Below are positions 32,101 to 42,685 of a stretch of DNA of 64,000 nt, piece after piece. The DNA comes from Chryseobacterium jejuense (GTDB lineage Bacteria > Bacteroidota > Bacteroidia > Flavobacteriales > Weeksellaceae). The notes beneath the pieces are model-generated. The model ran no database searches. It worked only from the letters and a program-made list of their open reading frames with translations, and was not told where the DNA came from. The stretch lies in contig NZ_JAGIPR010000005.1 in assembly GCF_017877355.1 (NCBI RefSeq), forward strand, positions 1 through 64,000, read 5' to 3'. The position numbers and the translations under genes were made by a program. How positions within the stretch are numbered: position 1 is the stretch's first letter; every line of letters begins with the position of its first letter.

Positions 32101-34758
32101 TTATTTCTCTTCACTATTATCTTTCTTTTTAAAAATACCATTTAAGAAACCTTTTTTCTCTTTTTTTTCTTCCTGGGGTTGAGAAGTATTCTTTTTCTGT
32201 TTGATTTCCTCTTTAATGTCTTTTACAGACTGTTTCATTTCTTTCACTGACGAAACTGCGTTTTTAACTTTCTGTTCAGTTTTTTCAACATTTTTTCCAA
32301 TAAGAGTTTTCTTCAGCCCTTGTTCAATTCCCTTCCAAAAAAGGTTAAAGAAGGATTTCGTAGGGTCACGTTCCACATTTTCCACCGTTACTGATTCCGG
32401 ATAATTTCCTGAGCTTGACTTCAGGAAAACATTGGCTACAGCTGTTAAAAAGCCTTTCTTTTCATGATTATTTTTGTTCAGGACAGCAATCTTCAGGTCT
32501 TTATGCTTTAAATTAAATGTTCCATGCAATCCGGCAGGATTTCCTTTAAAATTAAACAGCATTTCCTGAATGGTTCCAGCCGTAGCCGTCACATGCAGAT
32601 AAGGTCTGATAAACGGATTAATTCCATTCGCAGGAAGATTGGATGTCTTTCCTGAAATTGTAAAGGCATCATACTGATCTGCAACATCAAAGCCCCAGTT
32701 TACGGAAAGTGGTGATAAATTCATGAAGGAACAATGGATATTGATATCAACCTTAGTGGGTTTTCCTTTTGCTTTTGCAGAGTTAAGGTTTTTTACATTC
32801 ATATTAAAGTTACTGAATGTGAGTTTACCCGGCCCCATACTTTCGGGAGTATCTTCCTCGTATACCAAAACAGAATTCTTCAGATCCAGAGTATTGATAT
32901 TCATAGGAATTTTAATCGAACGAAGCAACTTGGAATATAAAGGCTTAATCTTTGGATCGTCCTTTGGAATTTTACTCCTGAAAATATTAGCATCCGCAGA
33001 TTGAATCACTACATGCGAAGCATTAATGAACTTATGATCTGAAAATAGATCCCAGTCTCCCTCAGCTGTTACCTGACCAGCCTTCAAATCATACAGATCT
33101 CTTTCCACAGGTATCATTTTGATAAACTGATTTCTCGAAACGAGAGGCTTCATTGCAAAATTATTGATCTGAATTTTATTTTTATTCAGCTTTAAAAGCC
33201 CAAGACTGATATTATAAAACTGAGTTTTATAAGCAAAATTACGGGTAGTCAGAAAATAGTCTTTTACGGTAAAGGAAAGCCCTTGGTTATTTGCTTTCGG
33301 TCTTATTTCAACATCGTTTACAGTAGCATTCAAATCATGGAAAGCCAATGGCTCTTTTCCTTTATCATAAATAAGGTTCGAATTCTTCAAAGAGACTTTT
33401 CTTATGATGGCAGACTGTAAGAATCCGGAATTGGCATTTTTCTTTTGCTTATTCTCTCCTGCCTTTATCATTCCGTTTGCATTTTCAACCAGAACGTCTT
33501 TAACATCAAGATTCAGCTTTTTATTAATGAATTCCAACTTATTGATATTAAATGCAATATGGCTGGATTTTAAATCCATTATCATCTTTCCGCTAGGTTG
33601 AGAACCTGGAGTGAATGAAAGATCTTTGATTTCTCCGTTAGTAGGTTTTAAAGCAATACTTTTAATTGCAATATTCTGATGGTCAGCATACACGATATCT
33701 TTTCCAGAGAATGTAAAATCTTTATATCCAAGCGGAATTACCCGCTCAGCAGTTTCTTTATTGAATACAAGCTGATTGATATTCAGATTCAGATTTCCCA
33801 CAGACAAAAGCCTGCTTCCATCGGCATTGTTAATTTGAGCTACAGCATTGTTAAGCTTTATATTCTCCAAATTAACCTCAAAGTTAGACGTCTTGCTTTC
33901 CTTCTTAGTATTCTTCACACCGGTATTATACACCGTAAAAACCAGATTTTGAAAATCTGCATCAGCAAGAGAAACTTTATTTTTATTTAAAACTACATCT
34001 TTAAACTCCATTTTGGGGATGGTAAATTCAAATAGCTGAGTTTTTTGAGGATAAAACCTTTTAAACTGAGCAAAAGACAAGAGCGGAATCAGTTTAAAAT
34101 TCTCAACTGCCATCTGCCCATCCGCTGTATTAATGGAATTAATAGTAACAGCATATATATCTGCCGGTCTGAAAAAGAAGTTTTGCCCTTTAATACTATA
34201 TCGGTCAAAAGCAACAGGCAGCTTATCTTCTACAGACTCTTCTGTCATCTGCAGATTTTCTACCACTAAATCAAGTTGTTGGACTGACAAAAACTTCTGT
34301 TTGTTATGTTTAAAAACAGTAAGTTTCCCATCATTGATCCTGATATTTTCAAATGAGACAGGATTTCTTTTTTTTCCGGTTTTTTGGTCTGCTGGTTTTG
34401 CAAGGATGATATTCAGGTTTGGTTTTGCCAGCAATACATCAGATGAACTTATTGTTTTATTGAAAATAGCATCATAAATCCCAAATCGACTGACCTTTAA
34501 TGTATCAATAGTTCCCTGAAGGCCAATAACATTAGTGTTTTGTGGATCTTTACTGTTGACTGAAATTCCTGTCGCCAGAATGTTTCCTGTGCTAAGATCC
34601 ACATCCAGGCTTTTGTAAGAAATTCTATAATCCGTATTGTTTTTTATATATTCCGGAAGCTGAGTTTTAAGCCAAAAATTCAGTCCGAAATTGGCTGCAA
34701 GAAGAAGCCCTGCAATAATTCCGATACTGATTAATAGCCTTTTAACCCATTTTTTCAT
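32101..34758 (-). CDS. AsmA-like/DUF748-type inner-membrane protein
   Basis: 885 residues. One N-terminal membrane segment (about 7-30) is followed by a very long periplasmic region with repeating amphipathic strands of the AsmA type (for example GNILATGISVNSKDPQ and AEGDWDLFSDHKFINASHVVIQSADA). The last 70 residues are a Lys/Glu-rich coiled coil (VKEMKQSVKDIKEEIKQKK). AsmA-like proteins bridge the envelope and are thought to move phospholipids; here that is by family analogy only. It may be cotranscribed with the DUF2797 gene 34 bp upstream. Confidence 0.78.
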   Translation of the reverse strand: MKKWVKRLLISIGIIAGLLLAANFGLNFWLKTQLPEYIKNNTDYRISYKSLDVDLSTGNILATGISVNSKDPQNTNVIGLQGTIDTLKVSRFGIYDAIFNKTISSSDVLLAKPNLNIILAKPADQKTGKKRNPVSFENIRINDGKLTVFKHNKQKFLSVQQLDLVVENLQMTEESVEDKLPVAFDRYSIKGQNFFFRPADIYAVTINSINTADGQMAVENFKLIPLLSFAQFKRFYPQKTQLFEFTIPKMEFKDVVLNKNKVSLADADFQNLVFTVYNTGVKNTKKESKTSNFEVNLENIKLNNAVAQINNADGSRLLSVGNLNLNINQLVFNKETAERVIPLGYKDFTFSGKDIVYADHQNIAIKSIALKPTNGEIKDLSFTPGSQPSGKMIMDLKSSHIAFNINKLEFINKKLNLDVKDVLVENANGMIKAGENKQKKNANSGFLQSAIIRKVSLKNSNLIYDKGKEPLAFHDLNATVNDVEIRPKANNQGLSFTVKDYFLTTRNFAYKTQFYNISLGLLKLNKNKIQINNFAMKPLVSRNQFIKMIPVERDLYDLKAGQVTAEGDWDLFSDHKFINASHVVIQSADANIFRSKIPKDDPKIKPLYSKLLRSIKIPMNINTLDLKNSVLVYEEDTPESMGPGKLTFSNFNMNVKNLNSAKAKGKPTKVDINIHCSFMNLSPLSVNWGFDVADQYDAFTISGKTSNLPANGINPFIRPYLHVTATAGTIQEMLFNFKGNPAGLHGTFNLKHKDLKIAVLNKNNHEKKGFLTAVANVFLKSSSGNYPESVTVENVERDPTKSFFNLFWKGIEQGLKKTLIGKNVEKTEQKVKNAVSSVKEMKQSVKDIKEEIKQKKNTSQPQEEKKEKKGFLNGIFKKKDNSEEK

Positions 34759-34792
34759 ATTTGTGATTTGGTTGATTTTCTTATAATTAAGA

Positions 34793-35590
34793 TTAGTTTT
34801 TGATTTTGAGCTCTATCACATACCCTTCATGCCCTCTTACATTGATAAAGTTTCCGCCTTCAAATCCCAGATACTGCCCTTTTATTCCTGTAAGTCTTCC
34901 GGTAAATTCCGGTTTCTTATCTAAAGTAAATGAAGTTACTTTCTCCGGTTTTTCAAATGGATAATCAAATGCCCAAAGTTCTTCTCCTTCACTGTAGAAC
35001 GTCTGGAATTCCTCTGGAAAATATTCTTTGATCTTTTGCCTGAAGTCTGCTAGATCTACTTCTCCTTCAAAGTCATCCTGAAGCATTTTTCTCCAGTTTG
35101 TTTTATCTGCTAAATGTTCTTTTAGAGCAACTTCTATCATTCCCGCTTCATAACGGTTTTCAGTTCTTGCAATAGGCAAAGCAAAAGTAGCTCCCTGATC
35201 GATCCATCTTGTAGGAATCTGAGTATTTCTGGTCACCCCAACTTTTACATCTCCTGTATATGCCAGATATACGGTGTGAGGCTGAAGCTGAATTTCTTTT
35301 TCTACTTCCAGATCACGTTCTGCAACTCCTAAATGTGCCGTTGAAAGCTCCGGACGGATAATGGTCTCACTTGCATAGGGACTTTCAAAAAAGCAGCTTT
35401 TACAGAAACCCATTCTATAAATAGGTTTATTTTCACCACAGTTTACACATTGAAACCCTACATGTTTAATGCTTAATTCCTTCCCCAACAACTCATTGAT
35501 ATGAATCAAATCTCCTGAAAGATTCAGATAATATTGGATGGGTTTAGCATCGTAGCTTATCATTTTTAAAATTTGCCCTTGAAACTGCAT
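34793..35590 (-). CDS. DUF2797 domain protein
   Basis: 265 residues. A four-cysteine cluster CVNCGENKPIYRMGFCKSC (about 48-66) probably binds zinc. The middle shows TVYLAYTGDVKVGVTRNTQIPTRWIDQGA, resembling a GIY-YIG-like fold. The family has no experimentally assigned role that I know of; the motif suggests nucleic-acid contact. It is divergent from the epimerase gene. Confidence 0.85.
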   Translation of the reverse strand: MQFQGQILKMISYDAKPIQYYLNLSGDLIHINELLGKELSIKHVGFQCVNCGENKPIYRMGFCKSCFFESPYASETIIRPELSTAHLGVAERDLEVEKEIQLQPHTVYLAYTGDVKVGVTRNTQIPTRWIDQGATFALPIARTENRYEAGMIEVALKEHLADKTNWRKMLQDDFEGEVDLADFRQKIKEYFPEEFQTFYSEGEELWAFDYPFEKPEKVTSFTLDKKPEFTGRLTGIKGQYLGFEGGNFINVRGHEGYVIELKIKN

Positions 35591-35653
35591 ATTATATTTA
35601 TATTACTTTTTTACGTAAATTTAATGATTATATTTTTCAAAAAGTAAAATTTA

Positions 35654-35661
35654 TATTTTTG
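35654..35661 (+). promoter_or_regulatory. -7 promoter box of the epimerase gene
   Basis: TATTTTTG, 19 bp before the ATG at 35681. Confidence 0.65.
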
Positions 35662-35680
35662 TATTCATAAAAAACCATTG

Positions 35681-36709
35681 ATGATTTATCTTGTAACAGG
35701 CGGTAGCGGGTTCATCGGTTCCCATTTAGTTGAACAATTATTAAGAAATGGACATTCTGTCATAAACATTGACAATTTTGATGATTTCTATAGCTATCAG
35801 ATAAAAATTAAAAATACTTTAGAGTCTATTGATAGAATTTCGGATTTTGAATTCTCTGATAAAGAGACTGACATTCAACGTCTGGTTTCTCTCTCTAATT
35901 CTGACAAATACACCCTCTATTATCAGGATATCAGAGATAAAAAAGGACTTGAAGACATTTTCAGAAACCACTCTATTGATATGGTGATTCATCTGGCTGC
36001 ATTAGCTGGTGTTCGCCCCTCTATTGAAAGACCTCTGGAGTATGAAGAAGTAAATGTTCGCGGCACCATGAATCTTTGGGAGTTGTGTAAAGATTTCAAT
36101 ATCAAAAAATTCATTTGTGCATCTTCATCAAGTGTTTACGGAAACAATGAAAAAGTCCCTTTTGCAGAAACCGACAATGTAGACAATCCTATTTCTCCTT
36201 ATGCCGCAACAAAAAAAAGCGGAGAAATTTTAGGTCATGTTTATCATAATCTTTATCACATTGATATGATTCAGTTAAGGTTCTTCACCGTATATGGGCC
36301 AAGGCAGCGGCCAGACCTTGCTATCCATAAGTTTACAAAACTTATTTCAGAAGGTATAGAAATTCCATTCTATGGTGATGGAACAACTGCCAGAGATTAT
36401 ACTTATATTGATGACATTATTGACGGAATTACTAAATCTGTTCTGTACCTGGAAAACAATTCCAATGTATATGAAATCCTTAATTTAGGAGAAAGCCAGG
36501 TTGTAACCTTAACAGAGATGGTAGCCACTATAGAAGACGCACTGAAAGTGACAGCCCACAAAAAAATTCTGCCAATGCAGCCGGGAGATGTCACAAAAAC
36601 CAATGCCGATATTACAAAAGCAAAGACTTTAATAGGGTATAAACCTGACACAGACTTCCAAAATGGCATAAAAAAATTTGTGGAATGGTTTTTGAGAAAA
36701 CGACAATAA
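35681..36709 (+). CDS. NAD-dependent sugar epimerase, UDP-glucuronate 4-epimerase-like
   Basis: 342 residues of the extended short-chain dehydrogenase family. It shows the NAD motif TGGSGFIGSHL, the SSSVYG segment and the catalytic YAATK (YxxxK). FTVYGPRQRPDLAIHKF is typical of UDP-glucuronate 4-epimerases rather than GalE. It probably supplies a nucleotide sugar for surface polysaccharides. The ATG at 35681 is preferred to a TTG one codon earlier. No polysaccharide genes surround it. Confidence 0.85.
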   Translation: MIYLVTGGSGFIGSHLVEQLLRNGHSVINIDNFDDFYSYQIKIKNTLESIDRISDFEFSDKETDIQRLVSLSNSDKYTLYYQDIRDKKGLEDIFRNHSIDMVIHLAALAGVRPSIERPLEYEEVNVRGTMNLWELCKDFNIKKFICASSSSVYGNNEKVPFAETDNVDNPISPYAATKKSGEILGHVYHNLYHIDMIQLRFFTVYGPRQRPDLAIHKFTKLISEGIEIPFYGDGTTARDYTYIDDIIDGITKSVLYLENNSNVYEILNLGESQVVTLTEMVATIEDALKVTAHKKILPMQPGDVTKTNADITKAKTLIGYKPDTDFQNGIKKFVEWFLRKRQ

Positions 36710-36820
36710 GCAAATTACTGACATGGCTGTCATGCAGTTGGTGACAGTGATTTACAAGAAAATATTATAAAAAGAATTGAAAATCAAGTATAAAAAAGTT
36801 TATTATACAACCTATTTTTA

Positions 36821-36828
36821 TACTTTTG
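36821..36828 (+). promoter_or_regulatory. -7 promoter box of the DUF2795 gene
   Basis: TACTTTTG matches TAnnTTTG, 17 bp before the ATG. Confidence 0.65.
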
Positions 36829-36845
36829 CAAAAAATTAGAAAATT

Positions 36846-37067
36846 ATGTACTGGACATTAGAATTAGCTTCATATCTAAGTGACGCACCTTGGCCAATGA
36901 CAAAAGCAGAGCTTATTGACTACGCAATCAGAACTGGTGCACCTATGGAAGTAGTTGAAAACCTTCAGGCAATTGAAGATGAAGGGGAAATTTATGAATC
37001 TATTGAGGAGGTTTGGAGCGACTATCCAACAGACGAGGACTTCCTTTGGAACGAGGACGAATATTAA
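36846..37067 (+). CDS. DUF2795 family protein
   Basis: 73 residues, strongly acidic. The family pattern is clear (YWTLELASYLSDAPWPMTKAELIDYAIRTGAP and VVENLQAIED). Homologues of this size are conserved across Bacteroidota and often lie near housekeeping genes. It has a single-domain helical prediction and no membrane segment; role unknown. It has its own promoter and terminator and precedes secA. Confidence 0.88.
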   Translation: MYWTLELASYLSDAPWPMTKAELIDYAIRTGAPMEVVENLQAIEDEGEIYESIEEVWSDYPTDEDFLWNEDEY

Positions 37068-37076
37068 TAAAGCGAT

Positions 37077-37107
37077 AAGCTTTAGGCTGAGGGCTTAGAG
37101 CTTTTTT
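37077..37107 (+). terminator. Terminator of the DUF2795 gene
   Basis: AAGCTTTAGGC pairs with GCTTAGAGCTT (11 bp, two G-T pairs), followed by a T-run. Confidence 0.7.
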
Positions 37108-37192
37108 GCCCTTTTTTATATATTAACTTACACGATAAGCGTGTCATTAAAACGCTTAAAGCATCTTGCATTAAGCATAAAGCAAAAAATTT

Positions 37193-40100
37193 ATGAGTTT
37201 TTTAAACAAAGTTCTTAAAGGGTTTTTGGGAGACAAAAAAGCGCAGGACCTAAAAGAAGTAAAAAAAGTTGTAACAAAAATCAAGGCTGTAGAACCTAAC
37301 ATCCAACAATTGTCGGATGATGGACTGAGACAAAAAACTGCTGAGTTTAAAGCAAATATTAAAAATGCTACCAGCAAGATCACAGCTCAGATAGAACAGA
37401 TTAAAGAGCAAATAAAAAACTCAACAAACGTTGATGAGAAAGAAGCTCTTTTCTCAAATATTGAGTCTCTAAAGAAAGAATCTTACGAAATTGAAGAGAA
37501 AGTTCTTATTCAGGTTCTTCCGGAAGCTTTTGCATTGATAAAAGAAACCGCAAGAAGATGGGCACAGAACGGAGAAATTCGTGTAACAGCAAGTGACTGG
37601 GATAGAGAACTGGCTGCTGCAGGAAAAGATTTCGTTAGTATTCAGGGAGATCAAGCTGTTTGGAAAAACTCATGGGACGCTGCCGGAACTCCAGTAGTTT
37701 GGGATATGGTCCACTATGATGTTCAGTTTATCGGAGGTATTATTCTTCACAGTGGTAAAATTGCCGAAATGGCAACCGGTGAAGGTAAAACTTTGGTAGG
37801 AACATTACCTATTTACTTAAATTCACTTCCTGAAAGAGGGGTTCACGTTGTAACCGTGAATGACTATCTTGCGAAAAGAGACTCCGCTTGGATGGGACCT
37901 CTTTATCAGTTCCACGGAATGTCTATCGACTGTATCGATAACCACCAGCCGAACTCAGACGGAAGAAGAAAAGCATATAACTCGGATATTACTTACGGAA
38001 CGAACAACGAATTCGGTTTTGATTATCTGAGAGATAACATGGTGACTTCACCTTCAGAGCTGGTACAAAGAGAATTGAACTTTGCGATCGTGGATGAGGT
38101 GGATTCCGTATTGGTAGATGATGCAAGAACACCGTTGATTATTTCTGGTCCGGTTCCGCAGGGAGACAGACAGGAATTTGACGTTCTTAAGCCTTCTATC
38201 GACAGAATCGTTGAAGTTCAGAAGAAAACAGTTTCGGTAATCTTCAATGAAGCGAAAAAATTAATCGCAGCAGGAAAAACTAAAGAAGGAGGATTCAAAT
38301 TGCTTCAGGCATACAGAGGTCTTCCTAAAAACAGACAATTAATCAAATTCTTATCGGAAAGCGGAAACAGAGCATTGCTTCAGAAAACTGAAGCTCAATA
38401 CATGCAGGATAACAACCGTGATATGCCGATCGTAGATAAAGACCTTTACTTCGTTATTGAAGAAAAGAACAATCAGGTAGACCTTACAGACAAAGGTGTT
38501 GAATACATGTCTCAGGGGAACTCTGATCCAAACTTCTTCGTTCTTCCGGATATCGGAACTGAAATTGCTGAAGTAGAAGCTAAAAATTTATCTAAAGAAG
38601 AGGAATTTGAAGCTAAAGAAAAACTTTTCGGTGATTTTGCTGAAAAATCTGAAAGAGTTCACACAATGAGCCAGCTATTGAAAGCCTATACATTATTTGA
38701 AAAAGATGATGAGTATGTGGTAATTGATGGTGAGGTAAAAATCGTAGACGAGCAGACTGGTCGTATTATGGAAGGTAGACGTTATTCTGACGGTCTTCAC
38801 CAGGCGATCGAAGCTAAAGAAAATGTGAAAATTGAGGCTGCTACTCAAACTTTTGCGACAATTACGCTTCAGAACTATTTCCGTATGTACAACAAACTTG
38901 CGGGGATGACTGGTACTGCTGAAACTGAGGCTGGTGAGCTTTGGGAGATCTACAAATTAGACGTTGTGGTTATTCCAACCAACCGTGTGATTTTAAGAAA
39001 TGACAAACAAGATTTAGTTTTCAAAACTAACAGAGAAAAATATAACGCTGTAATTGAAGAAATTGAAAAATTAACTGCAGAGAAAAGACCTGTACTTGTA
39101 GGGACAACATCTGTTGAAATTTCTCAGTTGCTTTCAAAAGCACTTCAGTTAAGAAAAATTCCTCACCAGGTATTGAACGCGAAGCTTCACAAGAAGGAAG
39201 CTGAGATTGTTGCTGGAGCAGGACAGCCGGGAGTTGTAACTATTGCAACAAACATGGCAGGTCGTGGTACGGATATTAAACTTTCTAAAGAAGTAAAAGA
39301 AGCAGGAGGTTTAGCTATTATCGGTACTGAAAGACACGATTCAAGACGTGTTGACAGACAGTTAAGAGGTAGAGCTGGTCGTCAGGGAGATCCGGGAAGT
39401 TCTCAGTTCTATGTATCTCTTGAAGATAACTTAATGCGTTTATTCGGTTCTGAAAGAATTGCTAAAATGATGGACAGAATGGGTCATAAAGAGGGTGAAG
39501 TTATTCAGCACTCTATGATTAGCAAATCTATTGAAAGAGCTCAGAAGAAAGTGGAAGAGAACAACTTCGGAACGAGAAAGAGACTTCTTGAATACGATGA
39601 CGTAATGAACAAACAACGTGACGTAATCTATAAGAGAAGAAAGAATGCTTTATTCGGAGATCACTTGAAATACGATATCACGAACATGATTTTTGATGTA
39701 GCGAATTCTATCGTTGCGAAAGGAAAAGCTACAGGAAGTTATAAGGATTTCGAATATGAAATCATTAAAACATTTACAATGGAATCTCCGGTTTCACAAA
39801 ATGATTTTAATAATAAAAACATTCAGGATCTAACGAATATCTTATTCAAAGCTGCTCAGGAAGATTATCAGATGAAACTGAACCTATTGAAGGAGAAATC
39901 ATTCCCAATCATTGAGAATGTGTATCAAAACCAAGGTTCAATGTTTAAAATGATCCAGGTTCCTTTCACAGACGGACACAAAACAATGACTATTGTAGCT
40001 GATCTTAAAGAGGCTTATGATACTCAGTGTGAAAGCTTAATCAATGATTTTGAAAAGAACATCACTTTATCAATCATTGATGAAAACTGGAAGCTTCACC

Positions 40101-40267
40101 TTCGTGAGATGGACGACTTAAGAAGATCTTCTCAGGGAGCTGTTTATGAGCAGAAAGACCCACTTGTAATTTACAAACAGGAATCTTTCCACTTATTCAG
40201 TGAAATGATGGAGAAATTAAACAAAGAAATTATTTCTTTCTTATACAAAGGAGAAATTCCAGCATAA
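37193..40267 (+). CDS. secA: Preprotein translocase ATPase SecA
   Basis: 1024 residues. It drives proteins through SecYEG. Walker A ([12 protein letters not shown]), [19 protein letters not shown] and GRGTDIKLS with [13 protein letters not shown] (motifs V-VI) are intact. Compared with the E. coli protein (901 residues) it carries extra segments, among them a charged insertion near residues 45-100 and another in the middle part. It ends at KGEIPA without the CxCGSGKKYKxCHG zinc tail that binds SecB in many bacteria. Monocistronic. Confidence 0.98.
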   Translation: MSFLNKVLKGFLGDKKAQDLKEVKKVVTKIKAVEPNIQQLSDDGLRQKTAEFKANIKNATSKITAQIEQIKEQIKNSTNVDEKEALFSNIESLKKESYEIEEKVLIQVLPEAFALIKETARRWAQNGEIRVTASDWDRELAAAGKDFVSIQGDQAVWKNSWDAAGTPVVWDMVHYDVQFIGGIILHSGKIAEMATGEGKTLVGTLPIYLNSLPERGVHVVTVNDYLAKRDSAWMGPLYQFHGMSIDCIDNHQPNSDGRRKAYNSDITYGTNNEFGFDYLRDNMVTSPSELVQRELNFAIVDEVDSVLVDDARTPLIISGPVPQGDRQEFDVLKPSIDRIVEVQKKTVSVIFNEAKKLIAAGKTKEGGFKLLQAYRGLPKNRQLIKFLSESGNRALLQKTEAQYMQDNNRDMPIVDKDLYFVIEEKNNQVDLTDKGVEYMSQGNSDPNFFVLPDIGTEIAEVEAKNLSKEEEFEAKEKLFGDFAEKSERVHTMSQLLKAYTLFEKDDEYVVIDGEVKIVDEQTGRIMEGRRYSDGLHQAIEAKENVKIEAATQTFATITLQNYFRMYNKLAGMTGTAETEAGELWEIYKLDVVVIPTNRVILRNDKQDLVFKTNREKYNAVIEEIEKLTAEKRPVLVGTTSVEISQLLSKALQLRKIPHQVLNAKLHKKEAEIVAGAGQPGVVTIATNMAGRGTDIKLSKEVKEAGGLAIIGTERHDSRRVDRQLRGRAGRQGDPGSSQFYVSLEDNLMRLFGSERIAKMMDRMGHKEGEVIQHSMISKSIERAQKKVEENNFGTRKRLLEYDDVMNKQRDVIYKRRKNALFGDHLKYDITNMIFDVANSIVAKGKATGSYKDFEYEIIKTFTMESPVSQNDFNNKNIQDLTNILFKAAQEDYQMKLNLLKEKSFPIIENVYQNQGSMFKMIQVPFTDGHKTMTIVADLKEAYDTQCESLINDFEKNITLSIIDENWKLHLREMDDLRRSSQGAVYEQKDPLVIYKQESFHLFSEMMEKLNKEIISFLYKGEIPA

Positions 40268-40289
40268 GAAATAATTAACGATATTATTA

Positions 40290-40325
40290 AAAACCGCTCT
40301 GGCATTGGCTGGAGCGGTTTTTTGT
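40290..40325 (+). terminator. Terminator of secA
   Basis: AAAACCGCTC pairs perfectly with GAGCGGTTTT (10 bp), then a T-run. Confidence 0.85.
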
Positions 40326-40392
40326 TGTGGATTGTATAATAATTTTATGATAAATATCAAGATTATTGTTTATTTAGAATAGTTAAAAACAA

Positions 40393-40400
40393 TATATTTG
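40393..40400 (+). promoter_or_regulatory. -7 promoter box of the siderophore receptor operon
   Basis: TATATTTG matches TAnnTTTG, 17 bp before the ATG at 40418. No Fur-type palindrome could be recognised with confidence around it. Confidence 0.6.
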
Positions 40401-40417
40401 CATAAAATTTGACTTTC

Positions 40418-42646
40418 ATGAAAAATGTACTGATCTGTGCCTCTATTCTAGGTTCTATAGTAACCTTTGCACAGGAAAAGGATTCTATTAAATCTAATAA
40501 TATTGAAGAAGTAGTTGTTAACGGAAGATATTATAAGAGGTATGTAGAAAAACAGGGCTCTTCTTCTCTTCGTCTGGATGAGGCCCTTATCAAAATTCCT
40601 CAGAACATTTCAATCATTACCAATAAAGCATTAGAAGACCAGCAGGTTACCACTTTAAGTGACGGAGTATTAAGAAACGTTGCAGGAGCTCAGAGATTAG
40701 AGCATTGGGGTGATATGTATACCAGAGTTAATATGAGAGGAGCCAGAGCAGCTGCATTCATGAATGGAGTCAATGTAACTTCTAGCTGGGGACCTTTAAG
40801 TGAGGATATGAGCTATGTAGACCATATTGAATTCATCAAGGGACCATCAGGATTCTTAATGTCAAATGGCGAACCAAGTGGTATTTATAATATCGTTACA
40901 AAAAAACCTACAGGAAACGCTCTAAATGGAACCGCAAGAGTAACATTGGGAAGTTTCAATATGTACAGAGGTGAGGCAGATATTGATACTAAGATCACTG
41001 ACAAGGTAGCATTTAGATTGAACTTAATGGCTCAGAACAAAAACAGTTTCAGAGACTATGAATTCAATGACCGCTATATCATCAATCCGTCAATTAAAGT
41101 TAATCTTAGTGATAAAACTACTTTAACGGCAGAATATATCTATCAAAAAGCAAAGATGTCTGAAGTAGGTTCTGCTTACGTTTATAGTTTTGAAGGATAT
41201 GGAACAAAGCCCCGTGAGTATACAATTACTGATCCTAATCTTGATCCTACCAGAGTAACAAACAATACAGTTAATTTAAATTTACAACATAAGTTTAATG
41301 ATAGCTGGAAACTGACTTCTCAATTAAGTTATGTAAATGAATATACAATGGGAAGTGATATCTGGCCAAGTATGTTTGAAGGCAATTATATGCTGCGTGG
41401 ACTTAATTATTGGGAAGCCAGCAATGAGATGAAGTTTGGACAGATATTCCTAAATGGTTATGTAAAAACCGGAAGTATTTCTCACAAAATATTGGCTGGG
41501 CTAGACCTTGGAAGCAAAAAATATATGGCAGACTGGTCGCAGTCTTATGGTCTTGATAAATTCAATGAAACTAACGACATTAAGCTCGCACCAGACTTTA
41601 ATTATTGGTATAATCTTGCTACAAATAATTATGATAGTAATGGCAGATATCCTTATTCAGGACCGAATAATACTGCGGGTTACAAACCATTTGACAAAAG
41701 CAGACCTTTATCTGAAAGAGCAGGCGCAGGTGGAACTATTGAGCAAAATTATACTGGTTTATATTTACAGGATGAACTAGGCTTTTTAGATGATGCACTA
41801 AGATTAACTCTGGCGGCACGCTATACCACTGTAAAAGAAAATAGCTATGGTTCAAAATCTGAAGCGAACAAAGTTACTCCACGTATTGGTGTAAGCTATT
41901 CTATCAATGAGAATATGTCTGCTTATGCATTATATGACCAAGCATTTGTTCCTCAGTCTGTTATCCTGAGAAGCGGAGAGTATGTAAAACCTATTACAGG
42001 AAACAACATAGAAATTGGAGTTAAAAAAGATTGGTTTGGCGGAAAATGGAACACCACCCTATCCGCTTATAATATTACAAAAAATAACAGCACTGTTTCA
42101 GACCCTACAAACTCACCAAGTGATCCTTACTCCATTTTATTGGGAAAAACTAGGGTACAAGGAATAGAATTTGATCTTAAGGGAGAAATTACAAAAGGTT
42201 TCAATGCAATTTTTAACTATGCCTTTACAGAAAATAAAATAACAGAATCCAATGATCCAGCCAATAATCCAGTAGGAAAGAGAATCCCAGGTTATGCTAA
42301 ACATACAGCAAACGGCTGGCTTAATTATACCTTTACAAACGGCATACTTGAAGGAGTTGGATTAAGCTTTGGTGGAACCTATATGGGTGACAGAAGCAGC
42401 TGGAACTGGGGAAGTGCTACTTCTTCTCTTAATATGAATGATTATGTAAAGTTTGACGCAGGTTTATCTTGGGAAAATACTAAATTCAGAGTAAACTTTA
42501 ATGTGTTTAATTTATTTGACAGATATCTATATAGCGGAAGTAGTATCGGATTCCTTCAATCTGATGGAAAGACGTATAAAACCGGATATTATACTCAAGC
42601 AGACGCCCCTAGAAACTTCAGAATCTCAATCGGATATAAATTCTAA
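40418..42646 (+). CDS. TonB-dependent siderophore receptor
   Basis: 742 residues. A signal peptide ends near VTFAQ (about residue 19). The plug has EEVVVNGRY, ALIKIPQNISIITNKALEDQQ and VDHIEFIKGPSGFLMSNGEPSGIYNIVTKKP, the pattern of ferric-siderophore receptors. The barrel ends in phenylalanine (RISIGYKF). It is first of a four-gene set with two PepSY reductase-like proteins and a second receptor, which supports an iron-uptake role. The ATG is preferred to an in-frame TTG three codons upstream. Confidence 0.92.
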   Translation: MKNVLICASILGSIVTFAQEKDSIKSNNIEEVVVNGRYYKRYVEKQGSSSLRLDEALIKIPQNISIITNKALEDQQVTTLSDGVLRNVAGAQRLEHWGDMYTRVNMRGARAAAFMNGVNVTSSWGPLSEDMSYVDHIEFIKGPSGFLMSNGEPSGIYNIVTKKPTGNALNGTARVTLGSFNMYRGEADIDTKITDKVAFRLNLMAQNKNSFRDYEFNDRYIINPSIKVNLSDKTTLTAEYIYQKAKMSEVGSAYVYSFEGYGTKPREYTITDPNLDPTRVTNNTVNLNLQHKFNDSWKLTSQLSYVNEYTMGSDIWPSMFEGNYMLRGLNYWEASNEMKFGQIFLNGYVKTGSISHKILAGLDLGSKKYMADWSQSYGLDKFNETNDIKLAPDFNYWYNLATNNYDSNGRYPYSGPNNTAGYKPFDKSRPLSERAGAGGTIEQNYTGLYLQDELGFLDDALRLTLAARYTTVKENSYGSKSEANKVTPRIGVSYSINENMSAYALYDQAFVPQSVILRSGEYVKPITGNNIEIGVKKDWFGGKWNTTLSAYNITKNNSTVSDPTNSPSDPYSILLGKTRVQGIEFDLKGEITKGFNAIFNYAFTENKITESNDPANNPVGKRIPGYAKHTANGWLNYTFTNGILEGVGLSFGGTYMGDRSSWNWGSATSSLNMNDYVKFDAGLSWENTKFRVNFNVFNLFDRYLYSGSSIGFLQSDGKTYKTGYYTQADAPRNFRISIGYKF

Positions 42647-42655
42647 AAAATAAAG

Positions 42656-42682
42656 GTTAACCCTCTCGGGGGTTAACTTTTT
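42656..42682 (+). terminator. Terminator-like hairpin inside the operon
   Basis: GTTAACCC and GGGTTAAC form a perfect 8-bp stem with a TCTCGG loop, followed by five T. It ends just before the PepSY start codon at 42686, so it probably reduces transcription of the downstream genes. Confidence 0.65.
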
Positions 42683-42685
42683 GCT

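Noticed and set aside
36726..36748. CTGTCA/TGACAG hairpin after the epimerase gene
   Set aside because: Only 6 bp with no T-run, so not convincing as a terminator or operator.
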